Positions 34,470 to 43,415 are shown, numbered from the stretch's first letter. The stretch: DNA of 64,000 bases from Nocardia brasiliensis NBRC 14402 (GCF_000308475.2 NZ_BAFT02000098.1:171193-235192); one strand, 5' to 3'. Numbers and translations are program-made. The notes: generated from the letters alone by a model not told the origin.

Positions 34470-35671
34470 GCCGCCCCGCTCACGTCGAACCGCAACCTGG
34501 CCCGCACCGCGTCCGCCGCCTCGGCCGCCCGGTCGGGCAGATCGGCGACGACGATGAAGTGGCCCAGCTTGTTCGCCGCGTTGTGATACGGCCGTACCTC
34601 CTGGCCCGGCCGGACGAAGAGCACCAGCTCCGCCAGCTCGGGGATCGCCGCGGCGGCATCGTCGGCGCCGCGCACCTCGGCGATCACCCCGGCGTCGTCG
34701 GTGTAGAGGATCCCGGACACGGTGGCGCGGGACCGGGTCGGCAGCACATCGACCGCGCCGCCCGTCGCGGCTTCGATCGAGGCCCCGACGGTGTCCACTC
34801 CGTAGGCGTGCCGGAACAATTCGCCCAGTCCGTTGCCGCCGACCCGGGCACCCATCTCGATCAGATGCAGGGTGCCGAACGCGTCGACGATCACGTCGAC
34901 GGTCAACGGGCCGCGCCGATAGCCGAGTTCGGTGATCAGCTCGTTCAGCATGTCGGTCAGCTCCCACCGCTGTTCGACGGCGAGGTCGGCGGGCACCCGA
35001 TGCTCGACGGTCACGAAATGCGGTGCGGGCGTGAGCGTGCGGGCGCTGACCCCGATGAACACGATCCGCCCGCGATCGACGAACACCTCTGCGCTGTAAT
35101 GCTTTCCGGCGATCTGCTCCTCCACGATGACGCCGCCGTCGCCGGCGAACCGGGCCGCCTCCCGCGCCGCCGCCGCGACCTCGGATACCTCCGCGCACAC
35201 CTGGATGCCGCGACTGCTCTGCGCGTCCAGCGGTTTCACCAGCACCGGGAACCGCAGCGTCGCCGCGCGCAACGCGAGCTCCGCGTCGGCCCGGCCCGCG
35301 ACGTACCCGTAGCTGTCGAAGCCGAGCCGATGGCACACCGCCCGGAAATAGGACTTGTCCTGCGAGGCGTGCACGACCTGCGCGGCAAGCGGATCCGGCA
35401 GCTCCCAGTGCCGCGCCAGCCAGCGCTGCGCGGACAGCCCGGTATCGCTGGCCGGCGACAGCACGCCGACGATATCGGCGCGCCCGTCCAGCGCGGCGGC
35501 GATCGCGGTGGGGTCCCGAATACTGACGTGCACGAATTCGTCGGCCAGCGACCGCGCCACGGCGCCGGCGCGCCGGTCGACGCAGACAGTGCGGTAGCCG
35601 AGTTCGCGGGCCCGGCGATAGGTGGACGTCGAGCCGTCCGCACCGCCGAGGATGACCACCGTGCCCGTCAC
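34466..35671 (-). CDS. ATP-grasp ligase
   Basis: From a GTG at 35671 the product is 401 residues. The N-terminal Rossmann-like domain (TVVILGGADGSTSTYRRARELG) is followed by the ATP-grasp fold: FPVLVKPLDAQSSRGI (nucleotide-binding lysine and loop), VIVEEQIAGKHYSAEVFV, and LTVDVIVDAFGTLHLIEMGAR with the metal-binding acidic residues and GGNGLG. Such enzymes join a carboxylate to an amine or thiol with ATP. Within a glycan operon it may add an amino acid or another acid to a sugar. It overlaps the GT2 gene (GTGA). Confidence 0.82.
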   Translation of the reverse strand: MTGTVVILGGADGSTSTYRRARELGYRTVCVDRRAGAVARSLADEFVHVSIRDPTAIAAALDGRADIVGVLSPASDTGLSAQRWLARHWELPDPLAAQVVHASQDKSYFRAVCHRLGFDSYGYVAGRADAELALRAATLRFPVLVKPLDAQSSRGIQVCAEVSEVAAAAREAARFAGDGGVIVEEQIAGKHYSAEVFVDRGRIVFIGVSARTLTPAPHFVTVEHRVPADLAVEQRWELTDMLNELITELGYRRGPLTVDVIVDAFGTLHLIEMGARVGGNGLGELFRHAYGVDTVGASIEAATGGAVDVLPTRSRATVSGILYTDDAGVIAEVRGADDAAAAIPELAELVLFVRPGQEVRPYHNAANKLGHFIVVADLPDRAAEAADAVRARLRFDVSGAA

Positions 35672-36630
35672 AACGCACCTCCACCCACCACGGACCGCCC
35701 CAGCTGCAGCCGGTCGGCCGCGTCGATGGGCAGGTCGGACTCTCGTATGTAATACAGCGCGCGCACGCCACGACCGGCCGTGAGCACCGAATAGCGCAGC
35801 AGCAGAGCCAAGGCCGGCATGGTCGCGAGCACGGCGCACAGCAGCGCGGCGAGTACCACCCCGCCACCGACCACGCCCGCGCCGAACAGGACGAGCACCA
35901 TGCCCGCGGCGAACGCGACCACCACCAGCAGCAGCGCCGCGCCGGCCGCCGGTGCGCCGGAGTGCCCGATATACAGATCCAGCGCGTGCCGGGCCAGTCC
36001 CGCGACGGTGAACTTGGACGCTCCCGCCGCCCGGGCCTGGTGGGCCGTCCGCACGGTGGTGTAGCGATTCGTGACGGCGGGCAGCGACGCCATGAAGTAC
36101 GGTGCGGGACGGCGCAATTCGACGACCCGGCGGGCGACGCCGGCGCGCACCAGACGGAAGGTCGTAGCGCCCCGGGGCATTTCGATCCCGAGCAGGCGAC
36201 GCGCGATCAGCTCCGACAGCGTGGAGCCCCACCGCCGCAGCGGCGGATCGGCGCGCTCGTCGCGCACCCCGAACACCGCGTCCACCCGGTCGGAGGCGGC
36301 CGCGATCAGCTTGTGCGCCTGACTCGGATGACTCTGCAGATCGGCGTCCAGGTGCAGGATCCACGGTTTGCTCGCGTACTTGTAGCCCGCGGCGAAGGCC
36401 GCCTCGAAACCGAAGTTGCGCGCGAACGAGATGTAGTGCACCCGTTCGTCTTCCGCGGCCAGCCCGGTCACCAGCGCCAGCGTGGCATCGGTGCTGCCGT
36501 CGTCGACGAACAGCAGCTCGATATCGTGCTCGCCGAGCTCGGCGAGCACGGCCGCGTGCGCCGCGACGACATTGACCTCTTCGTCGCGGCACGGCACCAC
36601 GACGGTGAGGCCGAACCCGGCGGGGGCCAT
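35668..36630 (-). CDS. GT2 glycosyltransferase with C-terminal membrane helices
   Basis: This 320-residue protein has the GT-A fold of family 2: FGLTVVVPCRDEEVNV at the start, ELLFVDDGSTDATL, and the metal site DADLQSHPSQ (usual form DADLQDPPE). A later segment with RRLLGIEMPRGATTFRL is typical of polyprenyl-phosphate glycosyltransferases. Two C-terminal helices (about 225-275) anchor it. DPM1/GtrB/ArnC relatives transfer a sugar from a nucleotide to polyprenyl phosphate, which fits an operon with a flippase. The start ATG at 36630 touches the epimerase stop by one base (TGATG). Confidence 0.85.
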   Translation of the reverse strand: MAPAGFGLTVVVPCRDEEVNVVAAHAAVLAELGEHDIELLFVDDGSTDATLALVTGLAAEDERVHYISFARNFGFEAAFAAGYKYASKPWILHLDADLQSHPSQAHKLIAAASDRVDAVFGVRDERADPPLRRWGSTLSELIARRLLGIEMPRGATTFRLVRAGVARRVVELRRPAPYFMASLPAVTNRYTTVRTAHQARAAGASKFTVAGLARHALDLYIGHSGAPAAGAALLLVVVAFAAGMVLVLFGAGVVGGGVVLAALLCAVLATMPALALLLRYSVLTAGRGVRALYYIRESDLPIDAADRLQLGRSVVGGGAL

Positions 36631-37583
36631 CACGCCGTGGCCGTCTCGCAGGGCTCCGGCACACCCCAATGCGTGCCGCGGGTCTCGATGAACCATTCGA
36701 TGGTGCGCCGCATACCGTCGTCGAGCGGCAGCAGCGATTCGGGGTCGACGCCGATGGTGGACAGCGTCGCCGGATCGGCCCGCACGATCGCGCCGGGCTC
36801 CTCGCCCGGCCGCATGGGCAGACCGACGATCGGCACCCGCGGGTATCCGAATTCGGCGCACTGGTCGATGATCAGCTCGGCGACCGACCGGATCGACTGG
36901 GAGCGGGCCGGACCGACCTCGAGCACGACGTCCGGCACCAGGCCGCGCTCGGCCGACTCCAACGCCGAAACCAGCACGCGCGCAACATCACCCACCCAGA
37001 CCATGTCGGACAGCTGCACCCCGCCGCCGTAGAGCTCGACGGGTTGGCCGGCCAGCGCGCGGCAGATCACCGCGGGCGTGAACTTGCGTACCTTGCCCGC
37101 CCCGAACGGCGCGGCCGCCAACTGGCGCGGGCCGTAGGCGTTGACCACCCGCACGTTCGTCACCCGGGTACCGCGATACGCGTTGAACATGTGCACGAAC
37201 CGCTCGACCGCGGTCTTGGAGATCGAATAGCTGTTGTTCATCCAGTGGTTGCCGACGCAGATGTACACGCCGGGCAGATCGTACTGCGCCACGGATTCCA
37301 GGAAGTTCAGTCCGCCGACGAGATTCGTTTCCGCCGCGGGCCGGGGCCGGCTGATCGTCTCCTGCGTGCCGAGCACCGCGGCGAGATGGATGATGCCCTC
37401 GCAGTGTGCGGCGAGTTCGGCCATCGCGGTGGCGTCGCGGATGTCGCCGAGCATCACCTCGTACGGCTGCGCGCCCGCCCGTCGTCGGTGGTCGAAGATC
37501 ACCGGCTCGTGGTCGCGCCGCACCAATTCTTCGCAGACATAGGAGCCGATGAATCCCGACCCGCCCGTGACCCCGACCTTCAT
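36630..37583 (-). CDS. NAD-dependent sugar epimerase/dehydratase
   Basis: This 317-residue extended short-chain dehydrogenase has the Rossmann motif GGSGFIG near residue 7 and the core HLAAVLGTQETISRP, with NLVGGLNFLES. The catalytic tyrosine region is shifted to NNSYSISKTAVERF (YxxxK: Y-S-I-S-K). ARSQSIRSVAELII and DDGMRRTIEWF complete a GalE/RfbB-like layout. It probably reshapes a nucleotide-sugar used by the GT2 enzyme. It is the first gene of the six-gene set and follows a 175-bp gap with hairpins, so the operon promoter is likely there. Confidence 0.85.
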   Translation of the reverse strand: MKVGVTGGSGFIGSYVCEELVRRDHEPVIFDHRRRAGAQPYEVMLGDIRDATAMAELAAHCEGIIHLAAVLGTQETISRPRPAAETNLVGGLNFLESVAQYDLPGVYICVGNHWMNNSYSISKTAVERFVHMFNAYRGTRVTNVRVVNAYGPRQLAAAPFGAGKVRKFTPAVICRALAGQPVELYGGGVQLSDMVWVGDVARVLVSALESAERGLVPDVVLEVGPARSQSIRSVAELIIDQCAEFGYPRVPIVGLPMRPGEEPGAIVRADPATLSTIGVDPESLLPLDDGMRRTIEWFIETRGTHWGVPEPCETATA

Positions 37584-37655
37584 TCTGTTGTCCCACCTTG
37601 CGCTATCTATCCGGCGACCCGCCGGTGGTACCGGCAGGATAACCGTGGGTGTCCG

Positions 37656-37682
37656 CATCGTCCGGATTTTGTCCGGATGATG
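37656..37682. other. Hairpin in the promoter/terminator region between formamidase and glycan operon
   Basis: CATCGTCCGGA (37656-37666) pairs with TCCGGATGATG (37672-37682) with one mismatch around the loop TTTTG. A second stem lies at 37731-37754 (TCGGGG with CCCCGA). Both are downstream of the formamidase gene on the minus strand and upstream of the glycan operon, so they may end the first transcript or regulate the second. Confidence 0.4.
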
Positions 37683-37758
37683 TGCGGCACAGCCTAGGCA
37701 GCTTCGGAAGGTCGCCGATAGCCATAGTTTTCGGGGCCGAGGATTTCACCCCGAGGAC

Positions 37759-38838
37759 TCAGAGAGTGTGCATCAACCACTGCGCCGTGCGCCGCCAGAT
37801 CGCGCTGCCCGGATCGATCACGGCGAAGTGATCGGCGGGCAGCTCGAGCAGCTCCACCGAATCCTGTTTCCTACGAGCCAGATCCGCGTAGTTCCTGCTG
37901 AACTCCAGCAGATCGGGTTCGTCATCGAGGCCGCAGACGATCAGTTGCGGTATACCGAGCGGCAATCGTTCGATCGGTGCGGCCGAGCGGTAGACGGCCG
38001 AGTCCGGCGAGTAGCGGTGGCCGAGCGCGAGCGACACCGCCCCGTCGCCGAGTTCGCGGCGATCCGCCGTACGCAGGTCGAGCACGCCCGCGAGACTCAC
38101 CGCGACGGCGGGCCGCAAGTCGGTGGCCCGCGCGTCGGCGGCCAGGCGCAATGCCAGCTGGGCGCCCGCCGAATGGCCGAGCACGGCGATCCGGTCGAGG
38201 TCGAGCCGATGCGCCTCGGCCGCCGGCGCGAGCGCCGCGAAGGCGTCGGCCACGTCGGCAACGATTGCGGCCCAGCTCGATTCGGCCGGTCGACGATATT
38301 CGACGTTCCACGTCGCGCAGCCGCGGGCGGTGAGATCGACCGCCATGGCATGCATGAGGTCGCTGTCCCACCACGGCTTCCAGTACCCGCCATGGAGCAG
38401 CACGGCCACCGGGAACGGGCCGGGGCCCGCCGGTGTCCGCAGGTACACCCGCTGATACGGATGCGTGCCGTAGGTCAGCATCGTCGCGGGATGGCACCGG
38501 TGGAAATACCAGTCGGCTACGGCATACCGGAGACCGGCCAAACCTCGACCGCGAATATGCGTGCGCACACCGGCGGACCGGTCGGCGGCACATCGCTCGA
38601 AGTCCACCCGGATCATCCGCCGCTGCACATCCCCCGGCAGCGCGGCCGCGCCCGGTACCACCACGAGCTCTTCGTCCGGGGCGGCGGCACGACAGGCCGC
38701 GGCGAACTCGACCTGGTCGCCGGTGCGCACCGGCACCGCCGTGACGTCGTAGGCAGCGCAGGCCGCGGCGAGCAGTTCGACGGCGGTCGCCCAGTGCGTG
38801 ACCGCATCGGGCCCGAAGACGATCCGCAGGTCGCTCAT
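37759..38838 (-). CDS. kynB: Kynurenine formamidase (alpha/beta hydrolase) with N-terminal AroQ-like domain
   Basis: This 359-residue protein has an arylformamidase-type alpha/beta hydrolase at about 115-359: oxyanion motif HGGYW (about 149), nucleophile elbow GHSAG (about 221), and LPADHFAVID with the catalytic histidine near the end. It converts N-formylkynurenine to kynurenine plus formate. The first ~110 residues look like a degenerate type II dehydroquinase (VVPGA for INPGA, then THIRGRGLAGLRYAV). The gene is divergent from kynA-kynU, which supports the assignment. The enzyme name is partly inferred from this context. Start ATG 38838 follows GGGAGG. Confidence 0.75.
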   Translation of the reverse strand: MSDLRIVFGPDAVTHWATAVELLAAACAAYDVTAVPVRTGDQVEFAAACRAAAPDEELVVVPGAAALPGDVQRRMIRVDFERCAADRSAGVRTHIRGRGLAGLRYAVADWYFHRCHPATMLTYGTHPYQRVYLRTPAGPGPFPVAVLLHGGYWKPWWDSDLMHAMAVDLTARGCATWNVEYRRPAESSWAAIVADVADAFAALAPAAEAHRLDLDRIAVLGHSAGAQLALRLAADARATDLRPAVAVSLAGVLDLRTADRRELGDGAVSLALGHRYSPDSAVYRSAAPIERLPLGIPQLIVCGLDDEPDLLEFSRNYADLARRKQDSVELLELPADHFAVIDPGSAIWRRTAQWLMHTL

Positions 38839-38850
38839 CACGCGCCTCCC

Positions 38851-38886
38851 ATGACATCGATCTAGCGAACGTCACGATAATGTCAT
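38851..38886. promoter_or_regulatory. Divergent control region between formamidase and kynA
   Basis: ATGACAT (38851-38857) and ATGTCAT (38880-38886) form a 7-bp inverted repeat 22 bases apart between the divergent starts at 38838 and 38930. It is a reasonable operator for the PaaX-type regulator downstream of kynU, but nothing else links the two. Confidence 0.4.
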
Positions 38887-38929
38887 ACCCTGGCGGCACC
38901 AGGTAGTACCCGATCAGTGGGGATTTCGC

Positions 38930-39784
38930 ATGACCGTCGAGCACAACACCCGGGCACTCGAACACGACATCGTCACCGACTTCAGCTCCCGCATGAGCTA
39001 CGGCGGATATCTCGATCTGCCCACCCTGCTCAGCGCGCAGCATCCGGTGAGCAGGCCCGAACATCACGACGAATTGCTGTTCATCATCCAGCACCAGACC
39101 ACCGAGCTGTGGCTCAAACTCGTGCTGCACGAGACCAGGGCCGCCCGGGCCGCGTTCGACGCCGACGACACCGGTGTCGCGCTCAAATGCATTGCGCGGG
39201 TGAAACATATCCAGAAGACGCTGACCGAGCAGTGGTCCGTGCTGGCCACCCTGACGCCCACCGAATACGCCCAGTTCCGTGGCGTGCTCGGCAACTCGTC
39301 GGGCTTTCAGTCCTATCAGTACCGGGCAATCGAGTTCATTCTCGGCAACAAGAACGCGTCCATGCTGCGCGTCTTCGAGGCAGATCCGGTGGCGCACAAA
39401 GAATTGGACACCCTGCTGCACGAACCGAGCCTCTACGATTCGTTCTGGCGCCATGTCGCGCGCAGCGGGCTGGACGTGCCGCGCTCGACGCTGGACCGGG
39501 ACGTGACGAAGGCCTACGTGCTCGACCCCGAACTCATTCCGCTGGTGAAATCCATTTATCAAGCCCCACAGCAGCACTGGTCGATCTATGAGACGTTCGA
39601 GGAACTGGTCGATCTCGAGGAGAACTTCCAGCTCTGGCGGTTCCGGCACATGCGCACCGTGCTGCGCACCATCGGCACCAAACGCGGCACCGGCGGTTCC
39701 AGCGGCGTCGGCTTCCTGCAGCGCGCGCTCGACCTCACCTTCTTCCCGGAACTGTTCGCCGTTCGTACCGAGCTCGGAGGCTGA
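38930..39784 (+). CDS. kynA: Tryptophan 2,3-dioxygenase
   Basis: This 284-residue enzyme matches tryptophan 2,3-dioxygenase throughout: MSYGGYLDLPTLLSAQHP, HHDELLFIIQHQTTELWLKL (substrate-pocket histidine), SSGFQSYQYRAIEFILGNKN, LWRFRHMRTVLRTIG (distal and heme-site residues) and the closing GGSSGVGFLQRALDL. It uses heme iron to split the indole ring of tryptophan into N-formylkynurenine, the first step of the kynurenine pathway. It is the first gene of an operon with kynU 3 bases downstream. Confidence 0.96.
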   Translation: MTVEHNTRALEHDIVTDFSSRMSYGGYLDLPTLLSAQHPVSRPEHHDELLFIIQHQTTELWLKLVLHETRAARAAFDADDTGVALKCIARVKHIQKTLTEQWSVLATLTPTEYAQFRGVLGNSSGFQSYQYRAIEFILGNKNASMLRVFEADPVAHKELDTLLHEPSLYDSFWRHVARSGLDVPRSTLDRDVTKAYVLDPELIPLVKSIYQAPQQHWSIYETFEELVDLEENFQLWRFRHMRTVLRTIGTKRGTGGSSGVGFLQRALDLTFFPELFAVRTELGG

Positions 39785-39787
39785 GCC

Positions 39788-41017
39788 ATGACGACCGACG
39801 ACTTCGCCACGCGCGCGAAAGCCCTCGACGAAGCCGACCCGCTGCGCGACTACCCGGGCCGCTTCCTCGGCAGCGACGATCCCGAGATCGTCGCCTACCT
39901 CGACGGCAACTCGCTGGGCAGGCCGACGAGGGCGAGCGCCGACCGCCTCGCCGAGTTCGTCACCGAGGCGTGGGGCGGCAGACTCATCCGGGGCTGGGAC
40001 GAACAGTGGTACGAGCTGCCGTTGACGATCGGCGATCGGATCGGCGCCACGGTGCTGGGCGCGGCCGCCGGGCAGACCACCATCGGCGATTCCACCACCG
40101 TGCTGCTCTACAAGCTGGCCCGGGGCGCGCTCGCACTGCGGCCCGGCCGCACCGAGATCGTGCTCGACCGCGACAACTTCCCCACCGATCGGTACCTGCT
40201 CGAATCGATCGCGGCCGATCTCGGACTGCGACTGCGCTGGATAGAACCGGAATTCATCGGCGGGGTCACCGCCGGCGAACTGGCACAGGTCGTTTCCGAA
40301 CGCACCGCACTGGTCGTGCTCAGTCACGTCGCCTATCGATCCGGCTATCTGCTGGACGCGCCCGCGATCACGGCCGTCACCCACGACGCGGGTGCACTGC
40401 TGCTGCTCGACCTGTGCCACTCGGTGGGCGCGGTACCGCTCGAACTCGACTCGTGGGGTATCGATTTCGCCGTCGGCTGCACCTACAAGTACCTCAACGG
40501 CGGCCCCGGCGCACCGGCGTTCGGCTATGTCCACAGCACGCATCTCGCTGACTTCCGCCAGCCCATCTGGGGTTGGATGGGCCGCGAAAACCCCTTCGCG
40601 ATGGCGCAGGGCTACCGGCCCGCACCCGGTATCCGGCGGTTGATCAGCGGGACGCCCGCGATCATCGGCATGCTGCCGATCCAGGACATGCTCGACCTGA
40701 TCGAGGCGGCCGGCATGCCCGCAGTGCGCGCGAAATCGCTGGCACTCACCGATTTCGCGCTCGACCTTGCGCACGCGTGGCTGGTGCCGTTGGGTGTAAC
40801 GGTGTCCTCACCAGCAGATCCGGCCCGCCGCGGCAGCCACGTGACGATCGATCACCCCCGTTTCCAGGAAGTCACGGCACGACTCTGGGAGCGCGGTGTC
40901 CTTCCCGATTTCCGTCCGCCGCACGGTATCCGGATCGGGCTGAGCCCACTCAGCACCACCTTCGCCGAAGTGCTCGCCGGAGTGTCGGCGATTCGCGATG
41001 AACTCACCGCACCCTGA
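39788..41017 (+). CDS. kynU: Kynureninase
   Basis: This 409-residue PLP enzyme shows the kynureninase pattern: VAYLDGNSLGRPT near the start, SHVAYRSGYLLD, the aspartate motif LLLDLCHSVGAVPLEL, and PLP lysine K234 in GCTYKYLNGGPGAP, then the WGWMGRENPFAM stretch. It cleaves kynurenine to anthranilate and alanine. With kynA and the formamidase the full route from tryptophan to anthranilate is present. No anthranilate dioxygenase or 3-hydroxylase gene is in the window, so anthranilate may be recycled or further degraded elsewhere. The end overlaps the PaaX-type gene by 20 bases. Confidence 0.95.
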   Translation: MTTDDFATRAKALDEADPLRDYPGRFLGSDDPEIVAYLDGNSLGRPTRASADRLAEFVTEAWGGRLIRGWDEQWYELPLTIGDRIGATVLGAAAGQTTIGDSTTVLLYKLARGALALRPGRTEIVLDRDNFPTDRYLLESIAADLGLRLRWIEPEFIGGVTAGELAQVVSERTALVVLSHVAYRSGYLLDAPAITAVTHDAGALLLLDLCHSVGAVPLELDSWGIDFAVGCTYKYLNGGPGAPAFGYVHSTHLADFRQPIWGWMGRENPFAMAQGYRPAPGIRRLISGTPAIIGMLPIQDMLDLIEAAGMPAVRAKSLALTDFALDLAHAWLVPLGVTVSSPADPARRGSHVTIDHPRFQEVTARLWERGVLPDFRPPHGIRIGLSPLSTTFAEVLAGVSAIRDELTAP

Positions 41018-41855
41018 TCCCGCGACCGCCGGTGCCGTCCTCGACGACATCGACTCGCGGCCGGGCAGCGCCACCTCGCTCGCCCGGACGGTGCTCGGCG
41101 CCTACGTCCGTGATCTCGGCGGCTGGATCGCGATCGCCGATTTCGGCGCGCTGCTCACCCGGCTCGGCGTGCCGGAGCCGAGCACCAGGACGGCGGTCGC
41201 CCGCCTCAAGAGCAAGGGCGTGCTGGCGGCCGAATCCCGCGGCGGGCGTAGCGGTTACCGCGTCACCGCGGCCGCCGAGGCGATGTACCTGCGCGGCGAT
41301 CCGCGCATCTTCGGCTTCCGGCAGATGGCCGATACCGATGCGTGGCATCTGATCTCGTTCGGTATTCCGGAAGCCGAGCGCGCCGCCCGGCACCAGCTGC
41401 GGCGGCGGCTGACCTCGATCGGTTGCGGCACCGTCTCGCCCGGGCTGTGGATCTGCCCGGAGTATCTGGCCGACGAGGTCACCGCCATCGTGCGCGCGCT
41501 CGGGCTCGACGCGTACGTGACCACCTTTCGCGCGGTGGATCTTTCGGTGCCCGGCCCACTGGCAGCGGTGGCGGCGCAGTGGTGGGATCTGCCCGCCCTC
41601 GCCGCGCGGTACCGCGCTTTCCTCGCCCGGCATCGCGGTCTGCTCGACCCGGCGGAGCTCGGCGACCGGGACGCCTTCGAACGGTTCGTGCCCGCGCTCG
41701 ACGAATGGCGCGTGATCCCCTATCTCGATCCCGGTCTGCCGCAGCGGATGCTGCCCGCGCAGTGGCCGGGCCCGGCTGCAGTCCGGCTCTTCGCCGACGC
41801 GCAGCGCCGGTGCCTGGCGCCGAGCCGGCGCTGGGTCAAATCGATGGTGTCCTGA
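40998..41855 (+). CDS. PaaX-family transcriptional regulator
   Basis: This 285-residue protein has an N-terminal winged helix (about 28-90, VLGAYVRDLGGWIAIADFGALL followed by EPSTRTAVARLKSKGVL) and the PaaX middle and C-terminal domains (DTDAWHLISFGIPEAERAARHQLRRRL, then SPGLWICP). PaaX repressors usually control aromatic-acid pathways by sensing an acyl-CoA. Here the gene overlaps kynU by 20 bases, so it is probably co-transcribed and controls tryptophan breakdown, possibly with a kynurenine or anthranilate derivative as signal. That link is inferred from position. Confidence 0.85.
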   Translation: MNSPHPDPATAGAVLDDIDSRPGSATSLARTVLGAYVRDLGGWIAIADFGALLTRLGVPEPSTRTAVARLKSKGVLAAESRGGRSGYRVTAAAEAMYLRGDPRIFGFRQMADTDAWHLISFGIPEAERAARHQLRRRLTSIGCGTVSPGLWICPEYLADEVTAIVRALGLDAYVTTFRAVDLSVPGPLAAVAAQWWDLPALAARYRAFLARHRGLLDPAELGDRDAFERFVPALDEWRVIPYLDPGLPQRMLPAQWPGPAAVRLFADAQRRCLAPSRRWVKSMVS

Positions 41856-41951
41856 GGCTGCGCGCCGCGGCGGGCCGCCCCGGCTGTCCAGACCACCCAG
41901 TTTGTCGAGAGCACCCAGCGCTTTGGCACCCCACGCGGCGGCCATTGCGCC

Positions 41952-43328
41952 TCAACGGTTCCCGGGCGGGATGTTCTGGTTGAGATGGAACACGTTGTCC
42001 GGGTCGACCGCGCGCTTGAGCCGCACCAGTCGCTGCCACGCGGGTTCACCGTAGGCCTCCCGGATGCGATGCTCGCCTTCGTTGCCCAGATGGTTGACGT
42101 ACCCGCCGCCCGCCGACCACGGGTGCATCGCCGCCCAGGTCGCCCGGGTCCAATGGCGATGGGCCGCACTGTCGTCGGTCGCGTCCGGCCAGACGGCGGC
42201 GACGGTGAGCAGCGCGGTGGCGGTGCGGAAGCGGAAGGCGGCGGACTCAGCGGGCGTGTCCGCGATCGCGCCACCCGCGATGCGCACCAGCAGCTGCGAC
42301 ATCGGCGAAGTGCTGTGTTCGGCTGCCGCGACCAAGCAGTCGACCGCCGTATCATCCAACGGGCCCAGCCATTCCGAGCGACCGTAGGCACAGCGTCCCG
42401 GTGCGGCGGCGTCGTCCACCATGGTTTGCAGCGCGGTGTAGGGCATCGGCCCGAACAGGTCGGCGAGCGGTGTGCCCGCCGTGCGCAGCGGCCGGACCAG
42501 CTCCTGTGCGGCAGCGAAATCGCCGGTGTGGCAGGCCGCCAGCGCCACTGCCGGTTTGCCGTGGAACTGCGGCGGTACGAACGGCGCGGACGGCGCGGTG
42601 ATCAGCGCGGCGTTCAATCCGAGTTCGGGCGGGGCGGTCCGGGCCACGTCCAGGAACACCGAAAGCGGTTCCGCCGCCAGCGGATACAGCACCGCCCCGG
42701 CGAACATCGGCACCGGGATCGGATGCAGCCGCATCGTGAACCGCGTGACGACCCCGAAGTTCCCCCCGCCACCGCGCAGCCCCCACAACAGTTCCGGGTG
42801 AGTTTCCGCGGTCACCTCCACGATCTCGCCATCCGCCGTGACGAGCTGAGCGGCGATCAGGTTGTCGCAGCTGAGACCGTAACGACGGGACAGCCAGCCG
42901 ATTCCGCCGCCGAGGGTCAGCCCGGCGACGCCGGTGTGTGAGACCTCGCCGCCGGGCACCGCCAGCCCGACCGCCTCGGCCGCCGCGTCCAGCTGTTGCC
43001 AGCGCACGCCGGGTTCGACGCGGGCGACTCGGGCACGCGGATCGATCTCGACTGCGCGCATCGCACTCAGGTCGATAACCAGCCCGCCCTCGCACGTGGA
43101 CAGCCCGGAAAAGCTGTGCCCGCCGCCGCGCACCGCGATGGCCAGTTCGTGCCTGCGCCCGAACTGCACCGCCAGCGCGACGTCGGCCGCGCTCCGGCAG
43201 CGCGCGATGACGGCCGGGTATCGATCGATGGCGCCGTTCCAGAGCCGGCGCGCGGCGTGATAGTCCGGGTCGTCGGGCCGGATGAGAGTGCCGGTGAAGC
43301 CGGACAGCCCGGCGGCGTAGCTGGTCAT
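41952..43328 (-). CDS. FAD-linked oxidase of the berberine-bridge (BBE) family
   Basis: This 458-residue flavoprotein has both covalent-FAD sites of bicovalent oxidases: H71 in RGGGHSFSG and C154 in RRYGLSCDNL. It ends with the BBE domain (ERHIR-like GEHRIREAYGEPAWQRLVRLKRAVDPDNVFHLNQNI). The family oxidises sugars, alcohols or alkaloids with oxygen and releases hydrogen peroxide. No signal peptide is seen, so it is probably cytoplasmic. It is divergent from the LuxR regulator starting at 43416, 87 bases away, which may control it. The substrate is unknown. Confidence 0.88.
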   Translation of the reverse strand: MTSYAAGLSGFTGTLIRPDDPDYHAARRLWNGAIDRYPAVIARCRSAADVALAVQFGRRHELAIAVRGGGHSFSGLSTCEGGLVIDLSAMRAVEIDPRARVARVEPGVRWQQLDAAAEAVGLAVPGGEVSHTGVAGLTLGGGIGWLSRRYGLSCDNLIAAQLVTADGEIVEVTAETHPELLWGLRGGGGNFGVVTRFTMRLHPIPVPMFAGAVLYPLAAEPLSVFLDVARTAPPELGLNAALITAPSAPFVPPQFHGKPAVALAACHTGDFAAAQELVRPLRTAGTPLADLFGPMPYTALQTMVDDAAAPGRCAYGRSEWLGPLDDTAVDCLVAAAEHSTSPMSQLLVRIAGGAIADTPAESAAFRFRTATALLTVAAVWPDATDDSAAHRHWTRATWAAMHPWSAGGGYVNHLGNEGEHRIREAYGEPAWQRLVRLKRAVDPDNVFHLNQNIPPGNR

Positions 43329-43415
43329 ACGAGAAAGCCTCGCCAGCCGGGCCGGGCGCGACCATCCCCGATTCCGGGGGTTCGGCACGGCCGCACCCCG
43401 GACGATACTGAGACC

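Noticed and set aside
37922..40774. 950-codon minus-strand open frame
   Set aside because: It is antisense to kynA and kynU and out of frame with the formamidase. Composition is shadow-like and no motif is seen.
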